Shown piece after piece: positions 35,998 to 45,097 of a stretch of DNA of 64,000 bases. The stretch comes from Konateibacter massiliensis. Its GTDB lineage: Bacteria > Bacillota > Clostridia > Lachnospirales > Lachnospiraceae. A model generated the notes under the pieces. That model made no database searches. It was not told the origin of the DNA and saw only the letters and a list, made by a program, of their open reading frames with translations. Made by a program: the position numbers and the translations under genes. Within the stretch, counting starts at the first letter, position 1; the number at the start of each line of letters is the position of its first letter. Location: NCBI RefSeq assembly GCF_900184995.1, contig NZ_LT860099.1:1-64000 (forward strand), given 5' to 3'.

Positions 35998-36669
35998 ATG
36001 GAACAAAAAAGAATTGCTGGACAAAAAGCAGCAGAATACATAAGGGATGGAATGATATTAGGCTTGGGAACAGGTTCTACAGCGTATTATATGATTAAAG
36101 AGGTTGGAAAACTGGTTCAAAGTGGCATGAATTTAAAAGCAGTTGCAACTTCAAAAAGCACGGAAAGTTTAGCAAAAGAGCTGTATATCCCTTTGGTTCA
36201 AATAGATGAAATCAATAGAATCGATTTGTGTATTGATGGTGTAGACGAAATCGATAAACATTTTAATGCAATTAAAGGTGGGGGCGGAGCATTATTTAGA
36301 GAAAAGATTGTTGCTGATTTCGCAGATGAAGTGATATGGATTATGCATGAAAGTAAATTAGTCGACAATATTGGAGCATTTCCGTTGCCGATTGAAGTAT
36401 TGCCTTATGGTCATACTCAAGTTATTGAAAAACTAAAAGAGTACTCTTTTAGTCCAACAATAAGAAGAAAAGGCGGTAATATTTTTATAACTGACAATGG
36501 TAACTATATAGTTGACTTACACATAGGAAAACCTATGGACGTTAATGATATTTATAATAAAGTTAATGGAATAATAGGTGTCTTAGAAACAGGGCTATTT
36601 ATCAATAGCTGTAAGCGCATTATTGTGGGTACCGATAGTGGTACAAAGATTATTGAAAATTGTGATTAG
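35998..36669 (+). CDS. rpiA: Ribose-5-phosphate isomerase A
   Basis: The protein has 223 residues from the ATG at 35998 with GAGGGAAG before it. Signature segments are LGLGTGSTAYYM, DLCIDGVDEID and IKGGGGALFREKIV. It interconverts ribose- and ribulose-5-phosphate in the pentose phosphate pathway. The DNA is more A+T-rich and richer in ATA/TTA codons than the neighbouring fatty-acid genes, so recent acquisition is possible. It is followed by a phosphoesterase gene 9 nt later. Confidence 0.92.
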   Translation: MEQKRIAGQKAAEYIRDGMILGLGTGSTAYYMIKEVGKLVQSGMNLKAVATSKSTESLAKELYIPLVQIDEINRIDLCIDGVDEIDKHFNAIKGGGGALFREKIVADFADEVIWIMHESKLVDNIGAFPLPIEVLPYGHTQVIEKLKEYSFSPTIRRKGGNIFITDNGNYIVDLHIGKPMDVNDIYNKVNGIIGVLETGLFINSCKRIIVGTDSGTKIIENCD

Positions 36670-36678
36670 GAGACGACT

Positions 36679-37182
36679 ATGAGTATATTTTTTATTGCAG
36701 ATACACATTTTTCAGAAGACAATATTAGAAGATATGAGAATAGACCTTTTAATAATGTCGATGAGATGGATAAGGAGTTAATTTTTAGATGGAATAATCT
36801 AGTTAAAAGCTCTGATATTATATATGTTTTAGGAGATTTCGGAGCGGATAAAGGTGAATGTGTAATATTAGAAAAATTAAACGGAATTAAATATCTTGTA
36901 AAAGGAAATCACGATATATATTCGAATGAATATTATCGCAGCGCAGGATTTCAGGAAGTATACGATTGCCCAATTATATTAAATGATTTTTGGATACTGT
37001 CACACAAACCACTATATGTAAATGAAAATATGCCCTATGCCAATATATTTGGGCATGTTCATAATTCACCTATGTTCAAAACATACAGCAAGCAACATTA
37101 TTGTGTTTCGGTCGAAAGAATAAATTATACACCTGTATCCTTTGAGGATATTATATATAATGTCAGTAACTCTAAAAATTAA
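36679..37182 (+). CDS. Calcineurin-like metallophosphoesterase
   Basis: The protein has 167 residues with the metal-binding motif series Asp8/His10 (ADTHFSED), GDFGAD, KGNHDIY, SHKPLY and FGHVHN. This compact form is common in phages and mobile DNA. The substrate is unknown. It is co-directional and 9 nt after rpiA, and shares its A+T-rich codon use. Confidence 0.88.
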   Translation: MSIFFIADTHFSEDNIRRYENRPFNNVDEMDKELIFRWNNLVKSSDIIYVLGDFGADKGECVILEKLNGIKYLVKGNHDIYSNEYYRSAGFQEVYDCPIILNDFWILSHKPLYVNENMPYANIFGHVHNSPMFKTYSKQHYCVSVERINYTPVSFEDIIYNVSNSKN

Positions 37183-37244
37183 AAGTGTTTCCAACTCCGC
37201 CTCTCCCTCATAATATATACTAACTAATCAGATGGAGAAGTCAA

Positions 37245-38144
37245 GTGTATTATGTCAAAAAGAAGGTAAACTACAACTATGCAAGCTATAACAACATCAC
37301 TGGCAAAGGTGTTACAATAGCCATAATGGACACTGGTGTGTTTCAGCACAGTGACTTTGATAATAGAATCATCGGTTTTAAAGATTTGGTAAATGATCGG
37401 ATTGGCATCTATGACGACAATTCACACGGCACTCACGTAGCGGGAATTTGTGCGGGAAACGGAAGGCTGTCGCGAGGAAAATATGCCGGAATGGCGCCAG
37501 CAAGCAACATTGTTATGATTAAAATATTGGATGACAGCGGCAACGGAGAGTCAAGTTCCATTACAAAGGGTGTGGAATGGATACTGCGCAATAAGAGCAG
37601 ATATAATATCCGGGTGCTGAATATTTCAGTTGGTACATTGCCGCGGACAGGGTCGGAGGAAAAGTCCGCCATCATAGATAGTGTGGAAGAAGCGTGGGAT
37701 AACGGTATTGTGGTAGTGGCGGCAGCGGGAAACAGCGGTCCGTCAGGCTATACAATCACAACACCGGGGATTAGCAGAAAAGTGATAACCGTGGGCTCCT
37801 CTGACGATGGAGTACAGGATGTATTCGGAAGGGTGAAGATGAATTTTTCCGGAAGAGGACCGACACTTTCGTGTGTATGCAAGCCGGATATTGTGGCACC
37901 GGGCATGAATATCACCGCATGTAACGCTATGAATGGAAGAGATGGGAAGGCGTATTCCATAAAGAGCGGAACGTCAATGTCCACACCGGTTGTGACAGGT
38001 GCAATCGCTCTTCTCCTTGAAAAACATCCTGACATGGGAACGAGAGATGTGAAAATAAGGATTAAGGAGAGTGCCGTCAATCTTGGACTGCCGAGAAATA
38101 AACAAGGCTGGGGCGCGCTTGATATTGAGGGACTACTTCGATAA
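37245..38144 (+). CDS. S8 subtilisin-family serine protease, no signal peptide
   Basis: The protein has 299 residues from the GTG at 37245 behind GGAG. The triad is Asp29 (IAIMDTGV), His61 (SHGTHVAG) and Ser near 244 (SGTSMSTP), with oxyanion Asn in AAAGNSGPSG. The lack of a signal peptide and propeptide and the short length fit an intracellular subtilisin-like protease. It is monocistronic. Confidence 0.92.
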   Translation: MYYVKKKVNYNYASYNNITGKGVTIAIMDTGVFQHSDFDNRIIGFKDLVNDRIGIYDDNSHGTHVAGICAGNGRLSRGKYAGMAPASNIVMIKILDDSGNGESSSITKGVEWILRNKSRYNIRVLNISVGTLPRTGSEEKSAIIDSVEEAWDNGIVVVAAAGNSGPSGYTITTPGISRKVITVGSSDDGVQDVFGRVKMNFSGRGPTLSCVCKPDIVAPGMNITACNAMNGRDGKAYSIKSGTSMSTPVVTGAIALLLEKHPDMGTRDVKIRIKESAVNLGLPRNKQGWGALDIEGLLR

Positions 38145-38170
38145 AATAATGTTTGAGTTATGTTGTACAG

Positions 38171-38215
38171 CCAAGTGGTCCTGCTTATTTTGTCAGCCGG
38201 ACTACTTGGTTTCTT
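38171..38215. terminator. Terminator between the protease and the anti-sigma gene
   Basis: CCAAGTGGTCC (38171-38181) pairs with GGACTACTTGG (38199-38209), followed by TTTCTTTG; it separates convergent genes. Confidence 0.8.
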
Positions 38216-38234
38216 TGTGTTAATTCATAATTCA

Positions 38235-39287
38235 TCAAAAACCTTCATTTATAACAGACCAATTATTTTCATCTGTCCTTACTACGCTAATTATTCTGTT
38301 TTCGATTTCATTATTTTTAATTGCAGTTACATCAAAAATAATAATATTTCCTACATCATAGTTTGCCTCAATATTTTCATTAGAATATTGACTATTTGTA
38401 TTCTCAGTTACGTTGATTTCTTTAATCGTCCATACTGTATTTGTGTAATAATTTAGTGCAGCAGTCTTTGCTGCTTCTAATTCCTCTGTCGTTAAGGATT
38501 CTTTATAAGATATAGAATCTTTTGTTATATTCTTTATTTCGGCTTCAATATTATTCTCTTGATTATAAGGTATACTCCTATCAATGGGTTTACTGTCTGG
38601 TCGGTTTACAAAGTCATCTTGTTCTGTAATTGAATAATTTTCAAATGAAGCAACGAAGTTACCATCATCCTGCAACTTTATTTTGATTGCCCTTGTTTCT
38701 TCTTTACCATTGATGTATGAAATTTCTAATACAATAGTATCTTCCCGTAATTCCTGAGGAAGGTCTTCAAGAACTATATTTTTAGCGCTTAAGGCATCCC
38801 AAAGTTCATTAGGCTCCCAGTTTACTACCAAATAATAATATTCGCTTTCATCAGAACCATAGGGTACGGTAAAGTTTTTTGCCGCTCCGAATTCCTCTCT
38901 TTTTTCGGTCCAGTCAACAAAATCGATCCACTGGTTTTTTACAGAATAACGTATTGCTTTTATATCCTTTCCCTGAATATAGAAACTTAAAGGCGTCCCT
39001 GTCATAGAACCGTCAGAATTTACTTTTCCTGTTGTTAAAACAGTTCCTGTACTGCTTATTTTTTCGTCCGTTCCATAGGCATAAGCTAATACAGATGTTT
39101 TATTAGAAGGAGAAAAAATATTTAATCCTAATAATATGCCAAGACAGAGCGCTGCGGCAATTATAGTCTTACCTATAGGCTTTTTATAAAAATGTATTTT
39201 TTTGATAGATTCAGTATATGTTAAAGCCTCATCGATGTATTTTGTATCTATTTCACCGATTGCCTGTGAAAGAGTTTCTTTTTTCAT
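38235..39287 (-). CDS. Probable membrane anti-sigma factor
   Basis: The protein has 350 residues: a cytosolic N-terminus of about 54 residues, one membrane helix (TIIAAALCLGILLGLNIF) and a large extracellular part. Its ATG overlaps the sigma gene stop by 4 nt. This topology and the coupling with an ECF sigma gene imply that it holds the sigma factor inactive until an outside signal arrives. No recognised sensor domain was identified. Confidence 0.8.
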   Translation of the reverse strand: MKKETLSQAIGEIDTKYIDEALTYTESIKKIHFYKKPIGKTIIAAALCLGILLGLNIFSPSNKTSVLAYAYGTDEKISSTGTVLTTGKVNSDGSMTGTPLSFYIQGKDIKAIRYSVKNQWIDFVDWTEKREEFGAAKNFTVPYGSDESEYYYLVVNWEPNELWDALSAKNIVLEDLPQELREDTIVLEISYINGKEETRAIKIKLQDDGNFVASFENYSITEQDDFVNRPDSKPIDRSIPYNQENNIEAEIKNITKDSISYKESLTTEELEAAKTAALNYYTNTVWTIKEINVTENTNSQYSNENIEANYDVGNIIIFDVTAIKNNEIENRIISVVRTDENNWSVINEGF

Positions 39288-39841
39288 GATATAACACCTC
39301 TTTTTATTAAATATTTTTTCAGCTTCCCACGTATACGAGAGAGACGGACAGAAGCGTTGTGCTCAGTAATTCCAAACGTCTTTGCAAGTTCGTTTAAAGA
39401 GTCAGAAAACCAATATCGACGCACAAACATAACACGATTATCTTTGTCCAATGTACTTAGAAAGTCATTAATTATTTTGGCGAGTTCTTTCACATTATAA
39501 TCTTCATCAACATTATTTTGGGAAGGGATGCAATCCTCTAATTCTTCAAATGCAATATCGTAATGGCTGTTACGTTTAAGGGCGGTATTGCTATAATATC
39601 TCTTAATAGAAAGATTACGCACAATACGGCAGACATAAGCAAGCAGGGGATCCGGTTTTTGAGGTGGTATATTGTTCCATACACCTAAATAAGCATCATT
39701 TACACATTCCTCGGCATCCAGCGTATTTTTTAAAATATTTAGTGATACTCTACGACATACTTTTCCATATTTATTCGATAGTTCTACTATAGCCTGCTCT
39801 GAACGTTCAAAAAACAATGCAATGATTTGGCTATCCTCCAT
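39284..39841 (-). CDS. ECF-type RNA polymerase sigma factor
   Basis: The protein has 185 residues. Region 2 is visible (LKNTLDAEECVNDAYLGVW, AYVCRIVRNLSIKRY) and region 4 has a helix-turn-helix (LNELAKTFGITEHNASVRLS). It is co-transcribed with its probable anti-sigma factor. The target regulon is unknown. Confidence 0.92.
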   Translation of the reverse strand: MEDSQIIALFFERSEQAIVELSNKYGKVCRRVSLNILKNTLDAEECVNDAYLGVWNNIPPQKPDPLLAYVCRIVRNLSIKRYYSNTALKRNSHYDIAFEELEDCIPSQNNVDEDYNVKELAKIINDFLSTLDKDNRVMFVRRYWFSDSLNELAKTFGITEHNASVRLSRIRGKLKKYLIKRGVIS

Positions 39842-39892
39842 TAATGTGGTACACCTCCTTTCGGTCTCAACTATATACTACGGTTCTAAAGT

Positions 39893-39922
39893 AAAATATC
39901 ACAGATATTAAAAAATTGTCAA
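39893..39922 (-). promoter_or_regulatory. Candidate promoter of the sigma/anti-sigma pair
   Basis: Minus strand TTGACA (39917-39922), 18-bp spacer, TATTTT (39893-39898). AAGGAGG lies between it and the start codon. Confidence 0.5.
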
Positions 39923-40063
39923 AGATTTGATAATAAGTAACACAAAAAAGCTTTGAATCAGTTTACAATATATGAAGAAAAATAACAATATTTCAAAGGA
40001 AGAAATTGTAAGTGACCAAAAGGGTTACGTGCAACAATCTAAATGGTATCTACATCTTTTTAT

Positions 40064-40092
40064 TTGACCAATACCAAAAATGGAAATATAAT
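40064..40092 (+). promoter_or_regulatory. Promoter of the broken HTH regulator
   Basis: TTGACC (40064-40069), 17-bp spacer, TATAAT (40087-40092): strong and apparently intact. Confidence 0.75.
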
Positions 40093-40120
40093 AAAAAATG
40101 GAATTAAGGGAGGGAATATT

Positions 40121-40633
40121 ATGAAAGACATAATAGGAATCATATTGAATCCTGTCAGAGTTAGAATTATACAAGAGGTAGCTGCAAAACAAAATATTAC
40201 TGCAAATGAGCTTTGTGATAAAATGCCGGATATTCCGAGAACTACCCTTTACCGTCATATCAATATTCTGTTAGGCAGCAATATTTTTTCTGTTGTATCA
40301 GAGAGAAAAGTCCGCGGGAGTCTTGAGAGAACTATTGGTTTAAAGACAGAGGAAATGTCAAAAATCAATTCTCTGGAACTAGCTTCTCAAAATGCGTTAA
40401 GTTTTTTATGTACAAATTTGCGAGTTTTCAAAGCTATTTTAACAGTGAAGATTCAGATCCGGCTAAGGATAAGATTTTTTTAAATAATTCAATTCTGATG
40501 CTCAATAATCAAGAGCTTGAGCAATTCTTATCAGAAATGTTTGAGATTATAAAAAAACAATTTTGAAGTCGCCGAAGGAAGAAAGGCCAGAGATATTTCA
40601 ATTATTTCGTCACCGAATAATAAGCGTCTTTAA
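40121..40633 (+). pseudogene. Frameshifted ArsR-like HTH regulator
   Basis: The ATG at 40121 follows GGGAGGG. The N-terminal winged helix is intact (ILNPVRVRIIQEVAAKQNITANELCDKM, seen as LNPVRVRIIQE and MPDIPRTTLYRHINILL). The frame then shifts in the T6 run at 40402-40407: the next frame continues FMYKFASFQSYFNSEDSDPA. It shifts again near the A7 run at 40551-40557, after which EVAEGRKARDISIISSPNNK runs to the stop at 40631-40633. The three pieces together make one protein of about 170 residues. Both lesions are at homopolymers, so sequencing error is possible. Confidence 0.8.
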
Positions 40634-40658
40634 GCGAAAGTAAGGAGGGGTAAGAAGT

Positions 40659-40895
40659 ATGATTAAAATTGAAAAAGAGCATTATAATTCAATAGCTAAG
40701 CTCCTGTCAGAGTGTTTTTTGGAGGATGAGTTAGTCGTTAGGCAAATAAAAGGAATAGCAAACCCGGAAAATTTCTTAGAAAAACTATTTTTATTGCAGA
40801 TGTCAGTTTTTCATAAAACACATGAAGTGAATTCGCTGGATGATAATCTCAATTCAGTTATTATCGGATATGAAAAGAAGAGATATATTTATTAA
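40659..40895 (+). pseudogene. N-terminal fragment of a GNAT-like acetyltransferase
   Basis: The ORF has 78 residues and resembles only the start of a GNAT-type protein (HYNSIAKLLSECFLEDELVV); the acetyl-CoA-binding region is missing. AAGGAGG precedes the ATG, so the fragment may still be translated. It is probably a deletion remnant; the family call is tentative. Confidence 0.5.
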
Positions 40896-40915
40896 AGTAG
40901 ATTGGAGAGATAATA

Positions 40916-41518
40916 ATGGGAAATACGGATAAATTTGAAATGATAGCGAATAGATATGATACGGCTGAAAGAATCCAAATTGCAAAAGTATCATCAAATG
41001 CCATTCATGAATATTTAACGGATACGAAAGACAAGGATGCCATTGATTTTGGCTGTGGAACCGGTCTTGTTGGCATGGACTTGTTAAATGACTTTCATTC
41101 TATACTTTTTCTGGATGCTTCGCAAAACATGATCAATCAGATCGAGCAAAAAATTTCTAATTCTAATATACAGAATGTAACGACACTATGTTTTGACTTT
41201 GAAAGAGATAGTCTTTCGGATTTACATGCTGACTATATTTTTATGGCTCAGGTTTTACTCCATATTAATGATGTTGAATTAATCTTATCAAAATTATACG
41301 AGCTTCTAAATGAAGGCGGACATTTACTGATTGTTGATTTTGATAAGAATGAAAAAATAATTTCAGATATGGTGCATAATGGATTTGATCAAGCAGAGTT
41401 AACGGCTATTATGACTAAAATCGGCTACAAAGATATGCAATCAAAAACTTTTTATAATGGAAATAAAATATTTATGGGGCAGGATGCCTCTCTGTTTATT
41501 CTGGATGCACAGAAATAG
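40916..41518 (+). CDS. Class I SAM-dependent methyltransferase
   Basis: The protein has 200 residues with the SAM-binding motif I DFGCGTGLVGMDLL (about 42-55), FLDASQNMI, and ADYIFMAQVLLHI. It is a small-molecule methyltransferase by family; the substrate is unknown. It lies 20 nt after the acetyltransferase fragment in the same A+T-rich stretch, behind TTGGAGAG. Confidence 0.88.
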   Translation: MGNTDKFEMIANRYDTAERIQIAKVSSNAIHEYLTDTKDKDAIDFGCGTGLVGMDLLNDFHSILFLDASQNMINQIEQKISNSNIQNVTTLCFDFERDSLSDLHADYIFMAQVLLHINDVELILSKLYELLNEGGHLLIVDFDKNEKIISDMVHNGFDQAELTAIMTKIGYKDMQSKTFYNGNKIFMGQDASLFILDAQK

Positions 41519-41615
41519 AGTTAGAAGGTTTCCATTATTTTCTTTTATTCTCTATTAAATTTGTACATTAGCTTTAGAAATGTTAAGTGATAATGCGTTG
41601 ATGGGTAAAATTATC

Positions 41616-41644
41616 TTGCTTTTACACCTATAATTTGATATAAT
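41616..41644 (+). promoter_or_regulatory. Promoter upstream of the diguanylate cyclase gene
   Basis: TTGCTT (41616-41621), 17-bp spacer, TATAAT (41639-41644). It would give a leader of about 185 nt containing a hairpin and the element at 41741-41804. Confidence 0.7.
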
Positions 41645-41656
41645 ATAAGAATATTT

Positions 41657-41689
41657 GAACAGCATTCTTGGAAGTCAGGGATGCTGTTC
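41657..41689 (+). terminator. Leader hairpin, possible terminator
   Basis: GAACAGCAT (41657-41665) and ATGCTGTTC (41681-41689) form a 9-bp stem; the following TTGTATTGTTTG is only moderately T-rich. It lies just after the predicted transcription start, so it may be a 5' stabiliser instead. Confidence 0.45.
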
Positions 41690-41740
41690 TTGTATTGTTT
41701 GTTAGTGAATTTTTTGGCAGATAAAAGGCTCTTCGTGCAA

Positions 41741-41804
41741 ACTATGCATACCTCGCAGAAAGAAAGTATATTGCTGCGCAATTCGCCTGGCAAGGGCATG
41801 AGCA
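41741..41804 (+). repeat. Structured element, decayed copy C
   Basis: The order resembles copies A and B: ATGCATA, stem arm CCTCGCAG, a purine-rich bulge AAAGAAAGTA, a hairpin ATTGC-TGC-GCAAT, a partly pairing arm TCGCCTGG, and a displaced GCATGA. The 13-bp AGGAA/TTCCT hairpin is absent. It sits in the leader of the cyclase gene. Beyond this, the promoter and the hairpin, 41519-41835 shows nothing further. Confidence 0.5.
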
Positions 41805-41835
41805 GATGCGGTTAATAATAAAAAGGAGTAATTTT

Positions 41836-43335
41836 ATGGAATGGATAAAGGAAGGACTAAAGCTTTTAATAAATAGCTCTGGCGAAGAACAAAAGGAGTT
41901 TGAAAAATACAACAATCGATTGGTTTTAAACAGAATCCGCATAATATCCTTTGCTATTCTTTTATTGTCAATTTTTTGGATCTATATGGACCGGACAATT
42001 ATACAAAGCGGTGCAGATAAGATATTTAGCGTAATGCTTGTCGTAATGCACATAATAAGTATCGTTGCATCAGTTCTATTCTTAATATTCTATAAGTGGA
42101 TAGCAGGTAAAGAAGGCCATAACAAGGATCGTATCATACGTATTGTCTTAAAAACATACGTGTTTTTATATATTCTTTTTGGAGCCGTTGCGTCTATCAA
42201 CAGTCAAAGATACACGGGCAATATGTATTCCTATATTATGCTTTCACTTATTGCAGCTGCAGCCTTTACCCTAAAACCGTCCTATATGCTTTTTACATTT
42301 GGAGTAAATCATGTAATTTTTCTTGCGGGTATGAGTGCTTTATGTCAGGATGAAAAAATACTTTTTATCAAGCAGTCAAATTCCACAGTTTTGATAGGTG
42401 CGGCTTTTTTACTCGCTTTTATCTTTTATCGCCACAGAATGATGGAATTTCTTTATCGAAGGGAATTAAAGGAAAATGAAGAAAATTTAAAAAAACTTTT
42501 TTATGTAAATCCGTACCCTGTGTTTATTACAAGAATGGAAGACGGAAAGATTATTGAAGCAAGTGAAAGGGCGTGTACTTTGCTGGGAATCCACGCAGGG
42601 GGCTTGGATGATTTTAACAGTATTCACGGTCATATCAAGAACGACAGCAGACAGGAACTGATAGAAGAATTAAAGCAAAACAACAGTACCTATAACCGAA
42701 TTGTGGAGTATGGTTTTAAAGGCAAGCAGATGTGGGTTACTGCAAATTATGAAGTGATTGATTATCATGGTGAGAAGTGCATTTTAACAGGTATTATGGA
42801 TATAACGGAAATCAGAAGAGCAAAGGAAGAGCTGTCTCATTATGCTTCTACTGATGCCTTAACCGGAATTTTAAACAGAAGAATGGGTTTTAAAAAGCTA
42901 GAAGAGCTGTTAGAGCAAGCACAAGAGGGTTTTGCAGAATTTGTGCTTTGCTTTCTGGATATTAATAATTTAAAATATATAAACGATACTTATGGGCATG
43001 GTGAAGGAGACCGTTATATTATAGCCTTCTGCGATGTAATTAAAAATGAACTGAACGAGGAAGATATATTTTTCCGCATGGGTGGTGATGAGTTTATCAT
43101 TGTATTCAAAAATAAGAACAAAGCGCAGGCAGAAAGCATCTGGGAGGAGTTTAGGAAGCAGTTTGGCGAGAAAAAGCCAGAGGGAGAGGTTGCCTATAAC
43201 ATTACGGCAAGCCACGGTTTGTTTTATTACTGCTCAGGAATGGATATTGATTTAGAGCAGATTATTGAAATGGCAGATAAGAAGATGTATAAAGAAAAGC
43301 AAAAATTTAAGAAGGAATATCAAATTGGAGTTTAA
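41836..43335 (+). CDS. Membrane diguanylate cyclase with PAS and GGDEF domains
   Basis: The protein has 499 residues from the ATG at 41836 behind AAAGGAG. About six membrane helices (38-210) are followed by a PAS-like domain (about 220-330, LFYVNPYPVFITRMEDGKII) and a GGDEF domain with the active motif FRMGGDEFII (GGDEF at 416-420). It should make cyclic di-GMP. The usual RxxD inhibitory site before GGDEF reads NEED, so product inhibition at this site is probably absent. No c-di-GMP riboswitch was seen nearby. Confidence 0.92.
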   Translation: MEWIKEGLKLLINSSGEEQKEFEKYNNRLVLNRIRIISFAILLLSIFWIYMDRTIIQSGADKIFSVMLVVMHIISIVASVLFLIFYKWIAGKEGHNKDRIIRIVLKTYVFLYILFGAVASINSQRYTGNMYSYIMLSLIAAAAFTLKPSYMLFTFGVNHVIFLAGMSALCQDEKILFIKQSNSTVLIGAAFLLAFIFYRHRMMEFLYRRELKENEENLKKLFYVNPYPVFITRMEDGKIIEASERACTLLGIHAGGLDDFNSIHGHIKNDSRQELIEELKQNNSTYNRIVEYGFKGKQMWVTANYEVIDYHGEKCILTGIMDITEIRRAKEELSHYASTDALTGILNRRMGFKKLEELLEQAQEGFAEFVLCFLDINNLKYINDTYGHGEGDRYIIAFCDVIKNELNEEDIFFRMGGDEFIIVFKNKNKAQAESIWEEFRKQFGEKKPEGEVAYNITASHGLFYYCSGMDIDLEQIIEMADKKMYKEKQKFKKEYQIGV

Positions 43336-43449
43336 ATAAGTGCCGGGATCATCAAGCTTGGAGCAGATAACATCCTGCCGTCATATAATAGAAAGAACTC
43401 ATAGAGTGGGCTGATTCTATGTATGTGAAAGTAGGATGGAGATTTGAGT

Positions 43450-44919
43450 ATGAATGACTTTTTATTCGGTTTGACAGGAGAGATTGTTACACCGTTTGAC
43501 CCGGTATATAGTGAAGCAAGACAGGGATTTAACAGGGCAGTACAGCTATTTCCCTTAATTATAGTATACTGCAGCGACAAAAGAGATGTATGTAATGCAG
43601 TGATTTGGTCCGGAAAGCATTGTGTGCCAATTCATATACGCAGCGGAGGACACAATTATGAAGGATATTCCAATGGAGATTGTACTTTAGTGATTGATAT
43701 AAGCAGAATGAATCAGATGCATATCGATCCATGCTTAAATCAGCTGACGGTTCAAAGCGGGGTAACCAATAAGCAGGTGTATGAATTTGCAGCTTCAGAG
43801 GGTTACCCTTTTCCGGGAGGTACCTGCCCTACCGTTGGAGTCAGTGGTTATACACTTGGCGGCGGATGAGGGCTTTCCTGCCGTAATTTTGGACTGGGCT
43901 GCGACAGCCTGAAGGAGATTGAACTGGTAGATTATGAGGGAGCTGTTATAAAAGCGAACTGTGAAAATCATTGCGACCTTTTCTGGGCATGTCAGGGTGC
44001 AGGTGGAGGAAACTTTGGTGTAATCGTTTCTATGACTTTTGCTCTTCCTTCGAAAGTAAATTATGTTACCCTTATTGAGATAGATTATCTGGATGTGGAT
44101 TCGAGAGAGCAGGAAAAATTTCTGTCAATCTGGCAGGAATGGTTAAAAACTGCTGATCCTCGCATTACCTTGATTTCAAGAATCTATAATTCCATTGATG
44201 ACGGGCTCGGAATGCTGGTTAGAGGAATATTCTATGGGGAGCCGCAAGAAGCAGAGCAAATCATGGCTGACTTTCTTGCTCTTAGCGGTGCAGATTATAA
44301 TATTGAGTATATGACTTTCCTTGAGGCTGTCACGATTATCGGAAGTGCGTATCCTTCCTTCGAGAAATTTCAATCGGTAAGCCGCTTTGTATTAAGGGAT
44401 TTTACCTGTGTTGAGAGGGCAGAGCTTGCAGGACTGATTAGAGAGCGTCCCCAAGGGTCAGTATTTGCCGGAATATCAATGTATGCGTTGGGCGGCAGAG
44501 TGTCGGAAGTTGGGACCAATGATACCGCCTTTTTTTATCGCCATGCAAATTATATCATTTGGCTGGAAACAATCTGGGAGGATTACAGATATGCACAAGA
44601 GAATAGGGAATGGATTGATAGCCGGTTCCCTTACGTTGAAGCAATCACGACAGGCTCTTATGTAAATTTTCCATATGGGAAGCTTCCGGATTATCTGGAA
44701 GAATATTATGGGAACCATGCCAGTATATTAATGAAAATCAAAACAAAATATGACCCATGTAATATTTTTTCCTTTCCTCAGAGTATTGGAAAATCAGTGT
44801 GCGGAGATGATACGGCAGACGCTTCCTATAGAATACCGCCAAATAGTGAGGAAGGTACAATCGAAAAATCAGGTGATACAAATTATAGGGGATTTCGTTA
44901 TGTATCAAAAAGGATATAA
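43450..44919 (+). pseudogene. FAD-linked oxidase (BBE-type) with an in-frame TGA
   Basis: The reading frame runs from the ATG at 43450 (GGATGGAG upstream) to 44919, broken only by TGA at 43867-43869. The first part has the flavin-binding IRSGGHNYEGYS and GTCPTVGVSGYTLGGG; after the stop the same frame goes on with GLSCRNFGLGCDSL. Homologues usually read GGGWG here, so Trp TGG has become TGA. The rest, including a C-terminal BBE motif (ILMKIKTKYDPCNIFSFPQS), is intact. Likely a recent nonsense mutation; read-through or sequencing error cannot be excluded. Confidence 0.82.
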
Positions 44920-44973
44920 AATACAATGCAAATAAATATCTAAATGGATAAATATTCAAGTCACTAAAAAGAG

Positions 44974-45002
44974 TTTACAAAACAAAGTCGCTGACATATA
45001 CT
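44974..45002 (+). promoter_or_regulatory. Promoter upstream of the RsiV-like gene
   Basis: TTTACA (44974-44979), 17-bp spacer, TATACT (44997-45002). Confidence 0.7.
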
Positions 45003-45065
45003 AATAAATATAGCTGTTTATTTTGGATTATACAGGTGTGTAATTTGAGACGCATAAAAGGGGAT

Positions 45066-45097
45066 AGGCTGAAAGGTAGCTTTCAGCCTTAAATTTT
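45066..45097 (+). terminator. Terminator between promoter and RsiV-like gene
   Basis: AGGCTGAAA (45066-45074) and TTTCAGCCT (45081-45089) form a 9-bp stem, then TAAATTTTTT. It lies about 60 nt after the predicted start site and 50 nt before the gene. It may end the upstream pseudogene, an approximately 90-nt RNA, or act as an attenuator. Confidence 0.75.

Noticed and set aside
36001-37182. rpiA and the phosphoesterase as part of a prophage
   Set aside because: No integrase, capsid or other phage gene lies nearby; only base composition and the small phosphoesterase hint at transfer.
38160-38456. Plus-strand frame of 98 codons opposite the anti-sigma gene
   Set aside because: It starts within a terminator hairpin, has no ribosome binding site, and is antisense to a well-supported gene.
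40402-40557. Programmed frameshifting in the ArsR-like gene
   Set aside because: Two separate shifts at plain homopolymers with no slippery-site stem structure; mutation or sequencing error is simpler.
41651-41835. c-di-GMP riboswitch before the diguanylate cyclase
   Set aside because: No GEMM-I or GEMM-II core motifs were found in the leader.
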